Part shown: piece after piece, positions 8,491 to 16,155 of the stretch
Position numbering within the stretch: position 1 is the stretch's first letter
How the letters are laid out: the number at the start of each line of letters is the position of its first letter
Assembly: GCA_900313925.1 (NCBI GenBank)
Contig: OMTF01000039.1
Coordinates: 1 to 53,538 of the forward strand
Reading direction: 5' to 3'
Origin: an uncultured Eubacteriales bacterium
GTDB taxonomy: Bacteria > Bacillota > Clostridia > Oscillospirales > Oscillospiraceae
DNA length: 53,538 bases
Notes under the pieces: model-generated
What the model was told of the DNA's origin: nothing
The model's database searches: none
The model's input: only the letters and a program-made list of their open reading frames with translations
Made by a program: the position numbers and the translations under genes

Positions 8491-11037
8491 TCAGGCGTTC
8501 CGGACCTCTTCCATAACAAAGCTCTCAATAACATCTCCGACATGCACATCATTGAATTTGTCTATCTGCATGCCGCATTCATAGCCGTTCTGCACTTCCT
8601 TCACATCATCCTTGAAACGGCGCAGGGAAGCAAGATCTCCCTCATATACAACGATATTGTCCCGCAGTACTCGTACTTTGCTTCCGCGCTGGATTTTTCC
8701 GTCCGTGACATAGCAGCCCTCAATGGTTCCGACTTTCGAAACCTTCCACAGTTCCCGGACCTCCGCGTGTCCCAGGATCGCTTCCCGCAGCGTCGGCGAC
8801 AGCATGCCTGTCAGAGCCGCCTCGATTTCATTGATGCAGTCGTAGATGACCCGGTAGAGCCGAATATCTACTTTCTGTCTGGCCGCCTCATCCCGCGCTG
8901 CATTGTCCGGACGTACATTAAAGCCGACAATAATTGCATTGGAAGTGGAGGCCAGCATGACATCGGATTCATTGATTGCACCGACGCCTGCATGAATAAC
9001 CGAAACCTTCGCCTCTTCATTCGACAGTTTCTCAAGCGACATGCGGACAGCTTCTACCGATCCCTGAACATCCGCCTTCACGATAATATTCAGTGTCTTC
9101 ATTTCGCCGGCTTGTATCTGGCTGAAAAGATCCTCCAGCGTAATCTTCTTGCTTCCTCCGCTAAGAGCATCTTTCGCTTCCGCTTTCCGCTGATCCACAA
9201 GCTCCTTCGCCATATGTTCATCCGCGACGACATTGAACGTATCGCCCGCGCTGGGCACTTCAGACAGGCCGGAAATTTCCGCCGGCATGGAAGGACCGGC
9301 TTCCGTGATATTTTCTCCTTTATCGTTAACCATGGTGCGGACTCTGCCGACTGCAGTTCCGGCGATAATCAGATCGCCTTTGCGCAGCGTTCCGTTCTGC
9401 ACAAGGACTGTTGTTATCGGACCGCGGCCTTTGTCCAGCCGTGCCTCGATAACCGCACCTTTTCCCGCACGGTTCGGATTTGCCTTCAGTTCCTGCATTT
9501 CCGCAACGAGAACCAAGTTCTCCAGCAGATCGTCAACGCCATCGCCCGTCTTGGCTGAAATCGGGCAGATAATTGTGTCGCCGCCCCACTCCTCGCTGAC
9601 AAGGTCATATTCGGTCAGCTGCTGCTTAATCCGATCCGGATTCGCTCCTTTGACATCCATCTTATTAATTGCCACAACGATGGGAATGTTCGCCGCCTTC
9701 GCATGATTGATGCTTTCCACCGTCTGCGGCATGATTCCGTCGTCCGCAGCGACAACCAAAATTGCGATATCCGTGATCATGGCGCCGCGGGCACGCATCG
9801 CCGTAAACGCCTCATGGCCCGGGGTATCCAGAAATGTAATCGGCTTTCCGTTGATCTCGGCCGTGTAGGCGCCGATGGCCTGCGTAATTCCACCCGCTTC
9901 TCCCGCAGCAACATGCGTATGCCGGATATAGTCCAGAAGGCTCGTCTTGCCATGGTCTACATGTCCCATGACCACAACGACCGGCGCTCTCGGGACCAGA
10001 TCCTTTTCTTCGTCTTCACTGTCATCTATCAGCTTTTCTTCCACTGTGACAATGACTTCCTTCTCGACTTTGCAGCCCATATCCAGAGCGACAAGGGCCG
10101 CGGTATCGTAGTCGATTGTATCGGATACAGAGGCGAAAATTCCCTCCTTCATAAGCTTCTTTATCACTTCTGCGGAAGTTTTCTTCATGCGGCTAGCCAG
10201 TTCGCCCACCGTAATTTCATCCGGAATAAGCACTCGGACAGGCTGTTTTTTCGCAATCTCCAGCTGCAGCCTCTGCATTTTCTCTTTTTCTTCCTGGCGG
10301 CGCTTGTTCGAAGAGATCTGCCCCTGTCTTTTCTTCTGGCGGTTTCCGAATTTCTCTTTTCCGCCGCGGCGCAAATCCCGATCGCGACCGCTGGTTCCCG
10401 CCATGCGGTCGAACTTTTCATCGTATTTTTCAATATTGACGTTGCTGGAACGGGTATCCACCACCCGTTGGTTTGCTACCTTGCGGCTGGTTTCCTGAAT
10501 AACCTGCGGCTCTTCGGTTGTATTTGCGGACCCTATCGGCTGGAATATCTGCGAACGAGTCTGCCGCGGTTTTTCCTGTCTGCGGGAATCCGAGGTTTTC
10601 CTATCGGAGCGCTGCTGTGCCTGAGATGCACGCTCTTCGAATCGCTTCAGTGCATCCGAGCGGGCGGCAGCCGCCCGATTCGGTGCGGCGGACTCCGGCT
10701 TGCGTGGTGTTTCCGTATGGGCAGCCGGTTTTTTCTGCGGCTGCTTCGCAATCGGCTTTTCGGGAGCAGCTTCCGGTTTTTCTTCCCTCTTCGGAGCGGC
10801 TTTCTTCACCGGTTTCGTTTCTTTCTTCGGCTGCTCCTGGAAGACTTCTGCCAGACTCTCCAGCTGATGATGTTGTGTCAGATAATCGAATATGAAGTCC
10901 AGCTCATCCGTCTCGAGGACCTGCATATGGTTCTTCGGTGCCTTTGAGAATTTTTCAAGAATTTCGCCGATCTCTTTTGAGGAGACCCCGAAATCCTTGG
11001 CTACCTCATGCACCCTGTACTTTACTACAATACTCAT
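8491..11037 (-). CDS. infB: Translation initiation factor IF-2
   Basis: This 848-residue GTPase delivers initiator tRNA to the 30S subunit. It opens with an IF2_N domain ([19 protein letters not shown]). A long Lys/Ala/Pro/Glu-rich linker covers roughly residues 70-290, and a second IF2_N module ([19 protein letters not shown]) follows. The G domain has [31 protein letters not shown] and NKMD, and domains II, III and IV follow. The open frame continues upstream to 11442, but the extension is the shadow of ylxQ. ATG 11037 overlaps the ylxQ stop in an ATGA, so this is the start. Confidence 0.97.
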   Translation of the reverse strand: MSIVVKYRVHEVAKDFGVSSKEIGEILEKFSKAPKNHMQVLETDELDFIFDYLTQHHQLESLAEVFQEQPKKETKPVKKAAPKREEKPEAAPEKPIAKQPQKKPAAHTETPRKPESAAPNRAAAARSDALKRFEERASQAQQRSDRKTSDSRRQEKPRQTRSQIFQPIGSANTTEEPQVIQETSRKVANQRVVDTRSSNVNIEKYDEKFDRMAGTSGRDRDLRRGGKEKFGNRQKKRQGQISSNKRRQEEKEKMQRLQLEIAKKQPVRVLIPDEITVGELASRMKKTSAEVIKKLMKEGIFASVSDTIDYDTAALVALDMGCKVEKEVIVTVEEKLIDDSEDEEKDLVPRAPVVVVMGHVDHGKTSLLDYIRHTHVAAGEAGGITQAIGAYTAEINGKPITFLDTPGHEAFTAMRARGAMITDIAILVVAADDGIMPQTVESINHAKAANIPIVVAINKMDVKGANPDRIKQQLTEYDLVSEEWGGDTIICPISAKTGDGVDDLLENLVLVAEMQELKANPNRAGKGAVIEARLDKGRGPITTVLVQNGTLRKGDLIIAGTAVGRVRTMVNDKGENITEAGPSMPAEISGLSEVPSAGDTFNVVADEHMAKELVDQRKAEAKDALSGGSKKITLEDLFSQIQAGEMKTLNIIVKADVQGSVEAVRMSLEKLSNEEAKVSVIHAGVGAINESDVMLASTSNAIIVGFNVRPDNAARDEAARQKVDIRLYRVIYDCINEIEAALTGMLSPTLREAILGHAEVRELWKVSKVGTIEGCYVTDGKIQRGSKVRVLRDNIVVYEGDLASLRRFKDDVKEVQNGYECGMQIDKFNDVHVGDVIESFVMEEVRNA

Positions 11038-11408
11038 ACGCCGTTCCTCCTTGCCGCCTTTGTCCTTTCTTTCTCTATCGCATCTTCCGCTGTTTGCCGC
11101 TGTTCTTCCGCCAGCCGTTTTTCCAGTGCCCGTGCAAATCCTGCGTCCGTTACCGCCAGAACCGCGGTGTTCCGGCTGCCGACAAAATGGGATATTTCCT
11201 CCCGTTTCCCCGGCAGTGTCTGCAGAACTACTCCCGATTCCGATGCCAGCCGTTCCGTTTTCCGTCGGATATCCCGGCCTGCATCCGAAGCAAGGAGCAG
11301 CAATGCTGCCTGACGCTTCCGCACCGCTTCCTCTACCCGGCTCTGTCCCAGCGGAAGTTTTCCCGCACGGCGCATAAGCCCCAGAAACTGCAGCGTCTTT
11401 TCCGTCAT
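11034..11408 (-). CDS. ylxQ: L7Ae-family ribosomal-type RNA-binding protein YlxQ
   Basis: A 124-residue L7Ae/L30e/S12e-like protein: [24 protein letters not shown] gives the RNA-binding N-terminal part (about residues 8-31), then [13 protein letters not shown]. YlxQ proteins are kink-turn-binding candidates always found between nusA and infB in Firmicutes; their role is not settled. The C-terminus is a highly charged tail. Both gene junctions (with rnpM and infB) are 4-base ATGA overlaps. Confidence 0.9.
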   Translation of the reverse strand: MTEKTLQFLGLMRRAGKLPLGQSRVEEAVRKRQAALLLLASDAGRDIRRKTERLASESGVVLQTLPGKREEISHFVGSRNTAVLAVTDAGFARALEKRLAEEQRQTAEDAIEKERTKAARRNGV

Positions 11409-11671
11409 TCTCCATCCTCCAGCTGCCTTTGCAGCTGATCATAAATTTCTTTCGGTATTTTGACGTTCAGCGAACGCTCCAGCGCCCGATTTCGAATGGC
11501 CTTCTCCAGGCATTCCCGATTCGGGCATACATATGCGCCCCGTCCGGATTTTTTTCCCTTGAAATCCAAAGCGATGTTTCCTTCTGGGTCTCTCACAACC
11601 CGTATCAGTTCCTTCTTTGGTTTCCTTTCCCTGCAGCCGCTGCACTGCCGCATTGGAACTTTCTGAGGCAT
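11405..11671 (-). CDS. rnpM: RNase P modulator RnpM (YlxR, DUF448)
   Basis: An 88-residue YlxR protein with the hallmark [20 protein letters not shown] and GRGAYVCPN motifs; the two CxxC-like pairs are visible. The family was described as an RNase P RNA-binding modulator in B. subtilis. It lies 23 bases after nusA. Confidence 0.93.
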   Translation of the reverse strand: MPQKVPMRQCSGCRERKPKKELIRVVRDPEGNIALDFKGKKSGRGAYVCPNRECLEKAIRNRALERSLNVKIPKEIYDQLQRQLEDGE

Positions 11672-11694
11672 TCATCCGTCCCCTTTCCAAGTTA

Positions 11695-12750
11695 TCAATA
11701 CGCCTCTGATTCCGGCTTGATGTCAATTTTGAAGCCGGTCAGCTTCGCGGCAAGACGGGCGTTCTGCCCTTCTTTCCCGATGGCCAGCGACAGCTGGGAA
11801 TCCGGCACGACTACCCGGCAGCTCTTTCCGTCCTCCTGCATTTCCACAGAGAGAACCTCCGAAGGACTGAGGGCTGCAGCTACATACTCTTCCGGGTTGT
11901 CCGAATACTTAATAATATCTATTTTCTCTCCGCCGAGCTCATTGACTATATTGGAGACCCGTCCGCCTTTAGGCCCTACACAGGCACCGATGGGATCTAC
12001 CGCCGGATCCACCGCATAGACGGACATCTTCGTGCGGCTTCCCGCTTCCCGCGCAATAGACTTGATTTCTACATCACCGTTATAGATTTCGGGAACCTCG
12101 AGTTCGAACAGCCGCTTGACCAGATTGGGATGCGTACGGCTGATAACGATATGCGGTCCCTTGCTCGTGTTACGTACTTCCACGACGTAGACCTTTATGA
12201 GTTCGCCTTCCCGCAGCTCTTCTCCCCAAATCCGCTCATTGGGGCTGAGAATTGCCTCTGTATATTCAGCGCTGGAATTGATGCGAATGGAGACCGTTCC
12301 GTTGCGGGGCTCTACGCGGGTCACGACTCCCGTAAGGATTTCATGCTCCTTGGAAGTGAACGCGTCCATAATAACACCGCGCTCCTGCTCGCGGATAGCC
12401 TGAATAATCACCTGCTTTGCGGATTGCGCCGCTATTCGTCCGAATTTTTTAGGCTCCACCAGAACAGCAACCGTGTCCCCGACCGCTGCCTTTTTTTCTA
12501 TCCGCCGCGCCGCTGTCAGGTCAATTGCCCGGGCCGGATCCTCAACCTGCTCCACAACTGTTTTGTGGATCACCATTTCCACGGTTTTTGTGTTTTCATC
12601 CAAAATCACTTCTGCCAAATCGGCGCTGTTGGGGCTGTCCTTGCGAAGCGCCTGCAGCATGGCCTGCCGAATTTTTTCATACATGAACTCCTTCGGAATC
12701 CCCTTTTCCCTTTCCAGCGCGTCCAGAGCATCAAAAAATTCTGAATTCAT
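11695..12750 (-). CDS. nusA: Transcription termination/antitermination factor NusA
   Basis: 351 residues, the short Firmicute form without the C-terminal acidic repeats of E. coli. It has an N-terminal polymerase-binding domain (MNSEFFDALDALEREKGIP), an S1 domain around residues 135-200 (ILTGVVTRVEPRNGTVSIRI in part), and two KH domains with GACVGPKGGRVSNIV and LAIGKEGQNARLAAKL. An adjacent GTG at 12753 could also start the protein. AGAGG lies nine bases before the ATG and six before the GTG. Confidence 0.97.
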   Translation of the reverse strand: MNSEFFDALDALEREKGIPKEFMYEKIRQAMLQALRKDSPNSADLAEVILDENTKTVEMVIHKTVVEQVEDPARAIDLTAARRIEKKAAVGDTVAVLVEPKKFGRIAAQSAKQVIIQAIREQERGVIMDAFTSKEHEILTGVVTRVEPRNGTVSIRINSSAEYTEAILSPNERIWGEELREGELIKVYVVEVRNTSKGPHIVISRTHPNLVKRLFELEVPEIYNGDVEIKSIAREAGSRTKMSVYAVDPAVDPIGACVGPKGGRVSNIVNELGGEKIDIIKYSDNPEEYVAAALSPSEVLSVEMQEDGKSCRVVVPDSQLSLAIGKEGQNARLAAKLTGFKIDIKPESEAY

Positions 12751-12779
12751 CACTTGTTACCTCTTTTGTCTTCTGTTCT

Positions 12780-13235
12780 CTATATTTCTTCGTGCAGATT
12801 AACCTGCGCCAGCTGTTTTTCCGTAAATTCCTTCACATCGTTTCCGACACGAACCCGGACAGTGCCGTCTTCGTAGCCTTCCAGGACTCCCAGTAGGCTT
12901 CGGCTGCCTTCCTGCGGCTCATAGAAGCTCAGTTTTACGGGCGCCCCTATGAACTGCTCAAAGTCCGACGGTCTTCTTAGCCGGCGCTCGCACCCTGCGG
13001 AGCTAACCTCAAAGGTATAGCTCTGCGGAATCGGGTCTTCCCTGTCCAGGATCGGATCCAGCGCTCGGCTGATTCTCTCGCAGTCATCAATACTTACGCC
13101 ACCGTCTCGATCGATATAGACCCGCAGGAACCATGTGCCCGCTTCCCGGACGAATTCCACATCCCAGAGCCGGCATCCGTTCTCCTTTACAATGGGCTCC
13201 GCCAGTGCGGCAACCTTCTCTGTCACTTTGCTCAT
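12780..13235 (-). CDS. rimP: Ribosome maturation factor RimP
   Basis: This 30S assembly factor has the RimP features: WDVEFVREAGTWFLRVYIDR, the ISRALDPILD segment, and YTFEVSSAGCERRLRRPSDF (the SSPG.dRpL-like motif with SAGCERRL). The open frame begins at 13253, but GGAGG (13243-13247) sits inside that extension nine bases before ATG 13235. I therefore start at MSKVTEKVAAL, giving 151 residues. It is the first gene of the nine-gene operon. Confidence 0.94.
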   Translation of the reverse strand: MSKVTEKVAALAEPIVKENGCRLWDVEFVREAGTWFLRVYIDRDGGVSIDDCERISRALDPILDREDPIPQSYTFEVSSAGCERRLRRPSDFEQFIGAPVKLSFYEPQEGSRSLLGVLEGYEDGTVRVRVGNDVKEFTEKQLAQVNLHEEI

Positions 13236-13279
13236 ACGCATGGCCCTCCGCATCGCCGCGCAAAACCGTTCTATTCATG

Positions 13280-13305
13280 AAAAAGAGTGGGCAGCACCCA
13301 CTCTT
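13280..13305 (-). terminator. Strong hairpin plus U-run in the rimP-nusA operon leader
   Basis: On the minus strand AAGAGTGGG pairs with CCCACTCTT around TGCTG, followed by TTTTTC: a complete intrinsic terminator. It lies only about 45 bases upstream of the rimP start and about 17 bases downstream of the predicted transcription start (near 13322). It may end read-through from the vanY gene or act as an attenuator in the operon leader. Confidence 0.75.
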
Positions 13306-13328
13306 AAACAACCAACACTTGCTCTGCT

Positions 13329-13357
13329 ATGATAACACCGCCAAAATTAGATTGCAA
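13329..13357 (-). promoter_or_regulatory. Promoter of the rimP-ribF operon
   Basis: Minus strand: -35 TTGCAA (13357-13352), 17-base spacer, -10 TATCAT (13334-13329). It is correctly oriented for rimP and lies upstream of the leader hairpin. Confidence 0.65.
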
Positions 13358-13434
13358 GCGGAAATTTACCGTATTTTCGCCCTTTTTCCCGCTTTTTTCC
13401 CTTTCGCGCCTCTGCCGAGTCTTTCCCCCGCATG

Positions 13435-14226
13435 CTATTCCGAATAAAGCTTCAGAAATTCTTCCAGGCACAGTCCGTTCTTCATAATGTACTGCGCCGC
13501 TTCCGTACCAACATACCGGAAATGATACGGCTCATAAAAGCCGGTAATATTTACCTTTTCCAGCGGGTAGCGCTGGATGAATCCATACTCTGCGCAGTGC
13601 TGTGTAAGCCAGGCAAGCGTCTCTTCCGCTAGGGTTTCCTCCGAGTAGGATTTGCAGATAGAATCTGTCAGATCCACGGCAAGTCCCGTTTCGTGCTCAT
13701 TATAGCCGGCTTGTGCAACAAACTGCCCCGCAGCCTGCCGGGAGGATTCTGTTGCCTGGCCCGTAGAGGAAAGTTCTTCCGCCTTTCTTGTAAAGTAATA
13801 TTCCGCTTCCGAATAGGGTGTAAACGCAAGATTGACAACCGTGGAATGCCCCGCCGCGGCACAGTCTCGGAGCATGGCGTTGAGCTCCGAAACGGCCCGC
13901 TCGTCAAAGCAGAGCTCCGATCCCTCGATTTCCACGGCGGTCGGGTCGCTCGTGTTCGCATGCGTTTTATTTACAAGTACGAGCTCCCACTCCGATGTAT
14001 CAATTTCGGGCAGCGTATTTTCCACGCCGCCCTGTCCGGAGGAGGCTGCGCCGTTTTTCTGAATCTCAGCGCTGGTATCATTGTCCAGGGCAATGCCCTG
14101 TGAAGCATACCAGCGCCGATAGACAAGAAAACCCGTAAACAGAGCCAGAAGAAGCACTGCCACAATCCATATGCGTTTTTTTCTGGCGGCAGCGCCGGAA
14201 TTATTCCGTTCCGTTTTTCCAGCCAT
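13435..14226 (-). CDS. VanY-type D-alanyl-D-alanine carboxypeptidase (M15B), membrane anchored
   Basis: 263 residues. A signal anchor follows a basic N-terminus (KKRIWIVAVLLLALFTGFLV, about residues 16-35), then a linker of low complexity, then the peptidase domain. The zinc and catalytic residues of M15 enzymes are visible: HETGLAVDL (the HxxGxAxD motif) and FYEPYHFRYVG (Glu and His near the C-terminus). Such enzymes trim the terminal D-Ala of peptidoglycan stem peptides outside the cell. The open frame begins at 14550, but I chose ATG 14226 because the signal anchor then starts the protein and GAGGAA lies upstream. There are no other van genes nearby, so a role in vancomycin resistance is not implied. 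Confidence 0.88.
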   Translation of the reverse strand: MAGKTERNNSGAAARKKRIWIVAVLLLALFTGFLVYRRWYASQGIALDNDTSAEIQKNGAASSGQGGVENTLPEIDTSEWELVLVNKTHANTSDPTAVEIEGSELCFDERAVSELNAMLRDCAAAGHSTVVNLAFTPYSEAEYYFTRKAEELSSTGQATESSRQAAGQFVAQAGYNEHETGLAVDLTDSICKSYSEETLAEETLAWLTQHCAEYGFIQRYPLEKVNITGFYEPYHFRYVGTEAAQYIMKNGLCLEEFLKLYSE

Positions 14227-14303
14227 GCGTATACTCTTCCTCGCCTTAAATACTCTGTGATGCGGTGCTGTTCCTTTTGATGAAGCGCCGCTTTCCTTTA
14301 GAA

Positions 14304-14332
14304 TATATACCATATTCTTTCTTTCCGGACAA
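14304..14332 (-). promoter_or_regulatory. Promoter of the vanY-like gene
   Basis: Minus strand: TTGTCC (14332-14327), 17 bases, TATATA (14309-14304), with TG forming an extended -10. It is divergent from the csoR promoter. Confidence 0.5.
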
Positions 14333-14373
14333 GAGCGCCCGTTTCCATCCGGGGCCAATGCCAATGCCGAACA

Positions 14374-14402
14374 TTGCAAACTTCCGCCGATAAGTCTATA
14401 GT
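14374..14402 (+). promoter_or_regulatory. Promoter of the csoR-like gene
   Basis: TTGCAA (14374-14379), 17-base spacer, TATAGT (14397-14402). A start near 14409 leaves a leader of only 20-35 bases. No GC-rich CsoR-type operator palindrome is visible here. Confidence 0.6.
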
Positions 14403-14426
14403 ATTGACAGTTATATTTACGGAAGT

Positions 14427-14822
14427 GTGGTGAATCACAGCATGCATGGAGAAGATAACTCCCCTTTGGCGTCTTCCGCTTTTTCCTCTCTTCACGAGGA
14501 GCATTGCAGCGGGGGACATTCCCATGATCACGGCGATCCGTGCACGGCACACAGCCATACGCACAGCCACCAGCAGACCAAAGCGGTCATCAATCGGCTC
14601 AGCCGGGCCATCGGCCACTTGGAATCGGTAAAGCGGATGGTCGAAAACGGAGAAGACTGCTCTCAGGTGCTGATTCAGATCGCTGCCGTCCGTTCCGCGC
14701 TGAGCAGCACCGCAAAGGTTATCCTGAAGGATCATATGGAGCACTGCATTGCGGACGCCTTCCAGACCGGTGATGAAGCGGAGCTTGAAGAACTCAGCAA
14801 GGCGATTGATAAATACATATAG
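14427..14822 (+). CDS. csoR: CsoR-family copper-sensing repressor with His-rich N-terminal extension
   Basis: An all-helical DUF156 regulator. The conserved core starts at KAVINRLSRAIGHLESVKRM. Copper-ligand positions of CsoR are present: Cys in NGEDCSQ, and His plus Cys in DHMEHC (spaced i, i+4), giving the C-H-C triad. About 50 residues precede the core and contain ten histidines and two cysteines (HEEHCSGGHSHDHGDPC, then SHTHSH), which is unusual for the family and looks like a metal-binding arm. The start is uncertain: GTG 14427, GTG 14430 (best placed after GGAAG) or ATG 14442. It lies near, but not in, the copper export operon on the other strand. Confidence 0.85.
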   Translation: MVNHSMHGEDNSPLASSAFSSLHEEHCSGGHSHDHGDPCTAHSHTHSHQQTKAVINRLSRAIGHLESVKRMVENGEDCSQVLIQIAAVRSALSSTAKVILKDHMEHCIADAFQTGDEAELEELSKAIDKYI

Positions 14823-15177
14823 CTGCCCGGTATGCAGCGCAGCGCCCCCGGCTTAGTGAAGCTGGAGGCGGCTGTAGAATCGCGGCAAATTTCTTTGTTC
14901 GGGGATATATAGAGATTCCTCTTCCCGCGCCAAACGGGGCGCATTTCTGTCCGCACTATCCGGCATCAAACGGATCAAAGAATTTTTGGGCGGATGGTTA
15001 CTGTCCTTCTTTCAAACCTGCTGCGAAAAGCGGAAGATAAATCTGGCGCTCCCCGCCGGCGAAGCCGCGTGAGGAACGCCTTACATTGAGGAACTGCTAG
15101 CCCTGCTGTTCCGATCCGCGCCCACGCCGTCCCGGCGACGGGCGTCCTACCTTATCGTTTTTCGGCAGGCTGCCTCC
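14823..15177. other. 355-base gap between convergent csoR and HMA-TauE genes
   Basis: No ORF here looks real. The only structure noticed is an imperfect GC-rich stem at about 15124-15145 (ACGCCGTC against GACGGGCGT) without a clear T-run on either strand. It may serve as a weak terminator for one or both neighbours. Confidence 0.4.
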
Positions 15178-16155
15178 CTACATTGTCAAGCCCCCGATCA
15201 GCATTTTCAGGCCAAGCGCTACAATCAGCACCGCGCTGCCTTTCACCATCCATTTTATTGCTTTGCCCCTGAGAAAGGATCCGAAGACAGAGAACGCAAG
15301 GAGAAGCGGTATCGTACCAAGGCACCATACAAACATGTACTTTGCGCCCAGCAGAGCGCTGCCGGTGCTCATGGCAAAAACCCACATGGCGGAGCTTGCG
15401 CCGCAGGGCATAATGCCCGTAAGAAGTCCAACCAGAAGCGGCCTGCCGACCCAGCGTTTTCGCGTCTGCGCCGGGAGGCTGCATGCGCCCGGAAGCGTCG
15501 GAGAAAGTGCGCGAAGGCCCGGAATGAGCCCCCACATATTCAGTCCAATTCCCAAAACCGCGGCGCCCGCCAAAACAAATATGATTGCCTTTGCCTGCGG
15601 AGAATACGTAAGCGTTCTGCCCAAAAAGCCGAAGACCGCACCCAGCACGGTTGCCGTAATAAGGCGCCCTGCGTTATACGCGGAACCGGCAAGGAGGCTG
15701 TTGCGTTTATGATTTTCACTCGGCTTCAGGGAAGGATCCGTTGTCTGCGAAAGCAGAATTCCTCCGCACATCCCGATGCAGTGCGTCCCCGTCAGAAGGC
15801 CGATAAGAAATACGTATCCAAACGTCGCGCCCGTCTGCAGCGCCGGAATGGAAATCCATTCCCCCAGGCGGGTAAAAAGAAAGTACAGCACGGCTACCGC
15901 AGCAAGGCAAAGAAGGTCTACCGTCATTCCCGCGGCACCCCCGTTTCCCGGTGGGTATCCCGCTTTGCTGAGCACTGTGCCCAGATCCTGCTCCGAGACG
16001 ATATCGGGATCGTAAGTTACGGCAATGCGGCTCCGGATATAATCTGTTTTTACATCAATCACGCCCCGCGTCTGCATCAGCACGCTCGAGATGGTGTCCG
16101 TGCACTGCCTGCAAACGACTCCCTCCACGCGCGTCTCGTAGACTTTATCCTGCAT
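15178..16155 (-). CDS. HMA domain fused to a TauE/SafE (UreH-like) membrane protein, probable copper handling
   Basis: 325 residues. Residues 1-70 are a heavy-metal-associated domain with CRQC (residues 15-18) and the βαββαβ pattern. The rest is six or so membrane segments of the DsbD/UreH-like type with two hallmark Cys motifs, GTHCIGMCGG and GIMPCGASS. Proteins of this make-up (COG2836-like) accompany copper ATPases and cytochrome oxidase assembly genes; they may pass copper or electrons across the membrane. The ATG overlaps the end of copA by 11 bases, so the two are co-translated. It is the last gene of the copper operon. Confidence 0.85.
   Translation of the reverse strand: MQDKVYETRVEGVVCRQCTDTISSVLMQTRGVIDVKTDYIRSRIAVTYDPDIVSEQDLGTVLSKAGYPPGNGGAAGMTVDLLCLAAVAVLYFLFTRLGEWISIPALQTGATFGYVFLIGLLTGTHCIGMCGGILLSQTTDPSLKPSENHKRNSLLAGSAYNAGRLITATVLGAVFGFLGRTLTYSPQAKAIIFVLAGAAVLGIGLNMWGLIPGLRALSPTLPGACSLPAQTRKRWVGRPLLVGLLTGIMPCGASSAMWVFAMSTGSALLGAKYMFVWCLGTIPLLLAFSVFGSFLRGKAIKWMVKGSAVLIVALGLKMLIGGLTM

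Noticed and set aside
11038..11442. N-terminal extension of the infB frame
   Set aside because: It lies over ylxQ in another frame; the ATGA overlap at 11034-11037 fixes the infB start.
13435..14226. Glycopeptide resistance locus suggested by the VanY-like enzyme
   Set aside because: No vanR, vanS, vanH, vanA or vanX genes nearby; M15B carboxypeptidases are common housekeeping enzymes.
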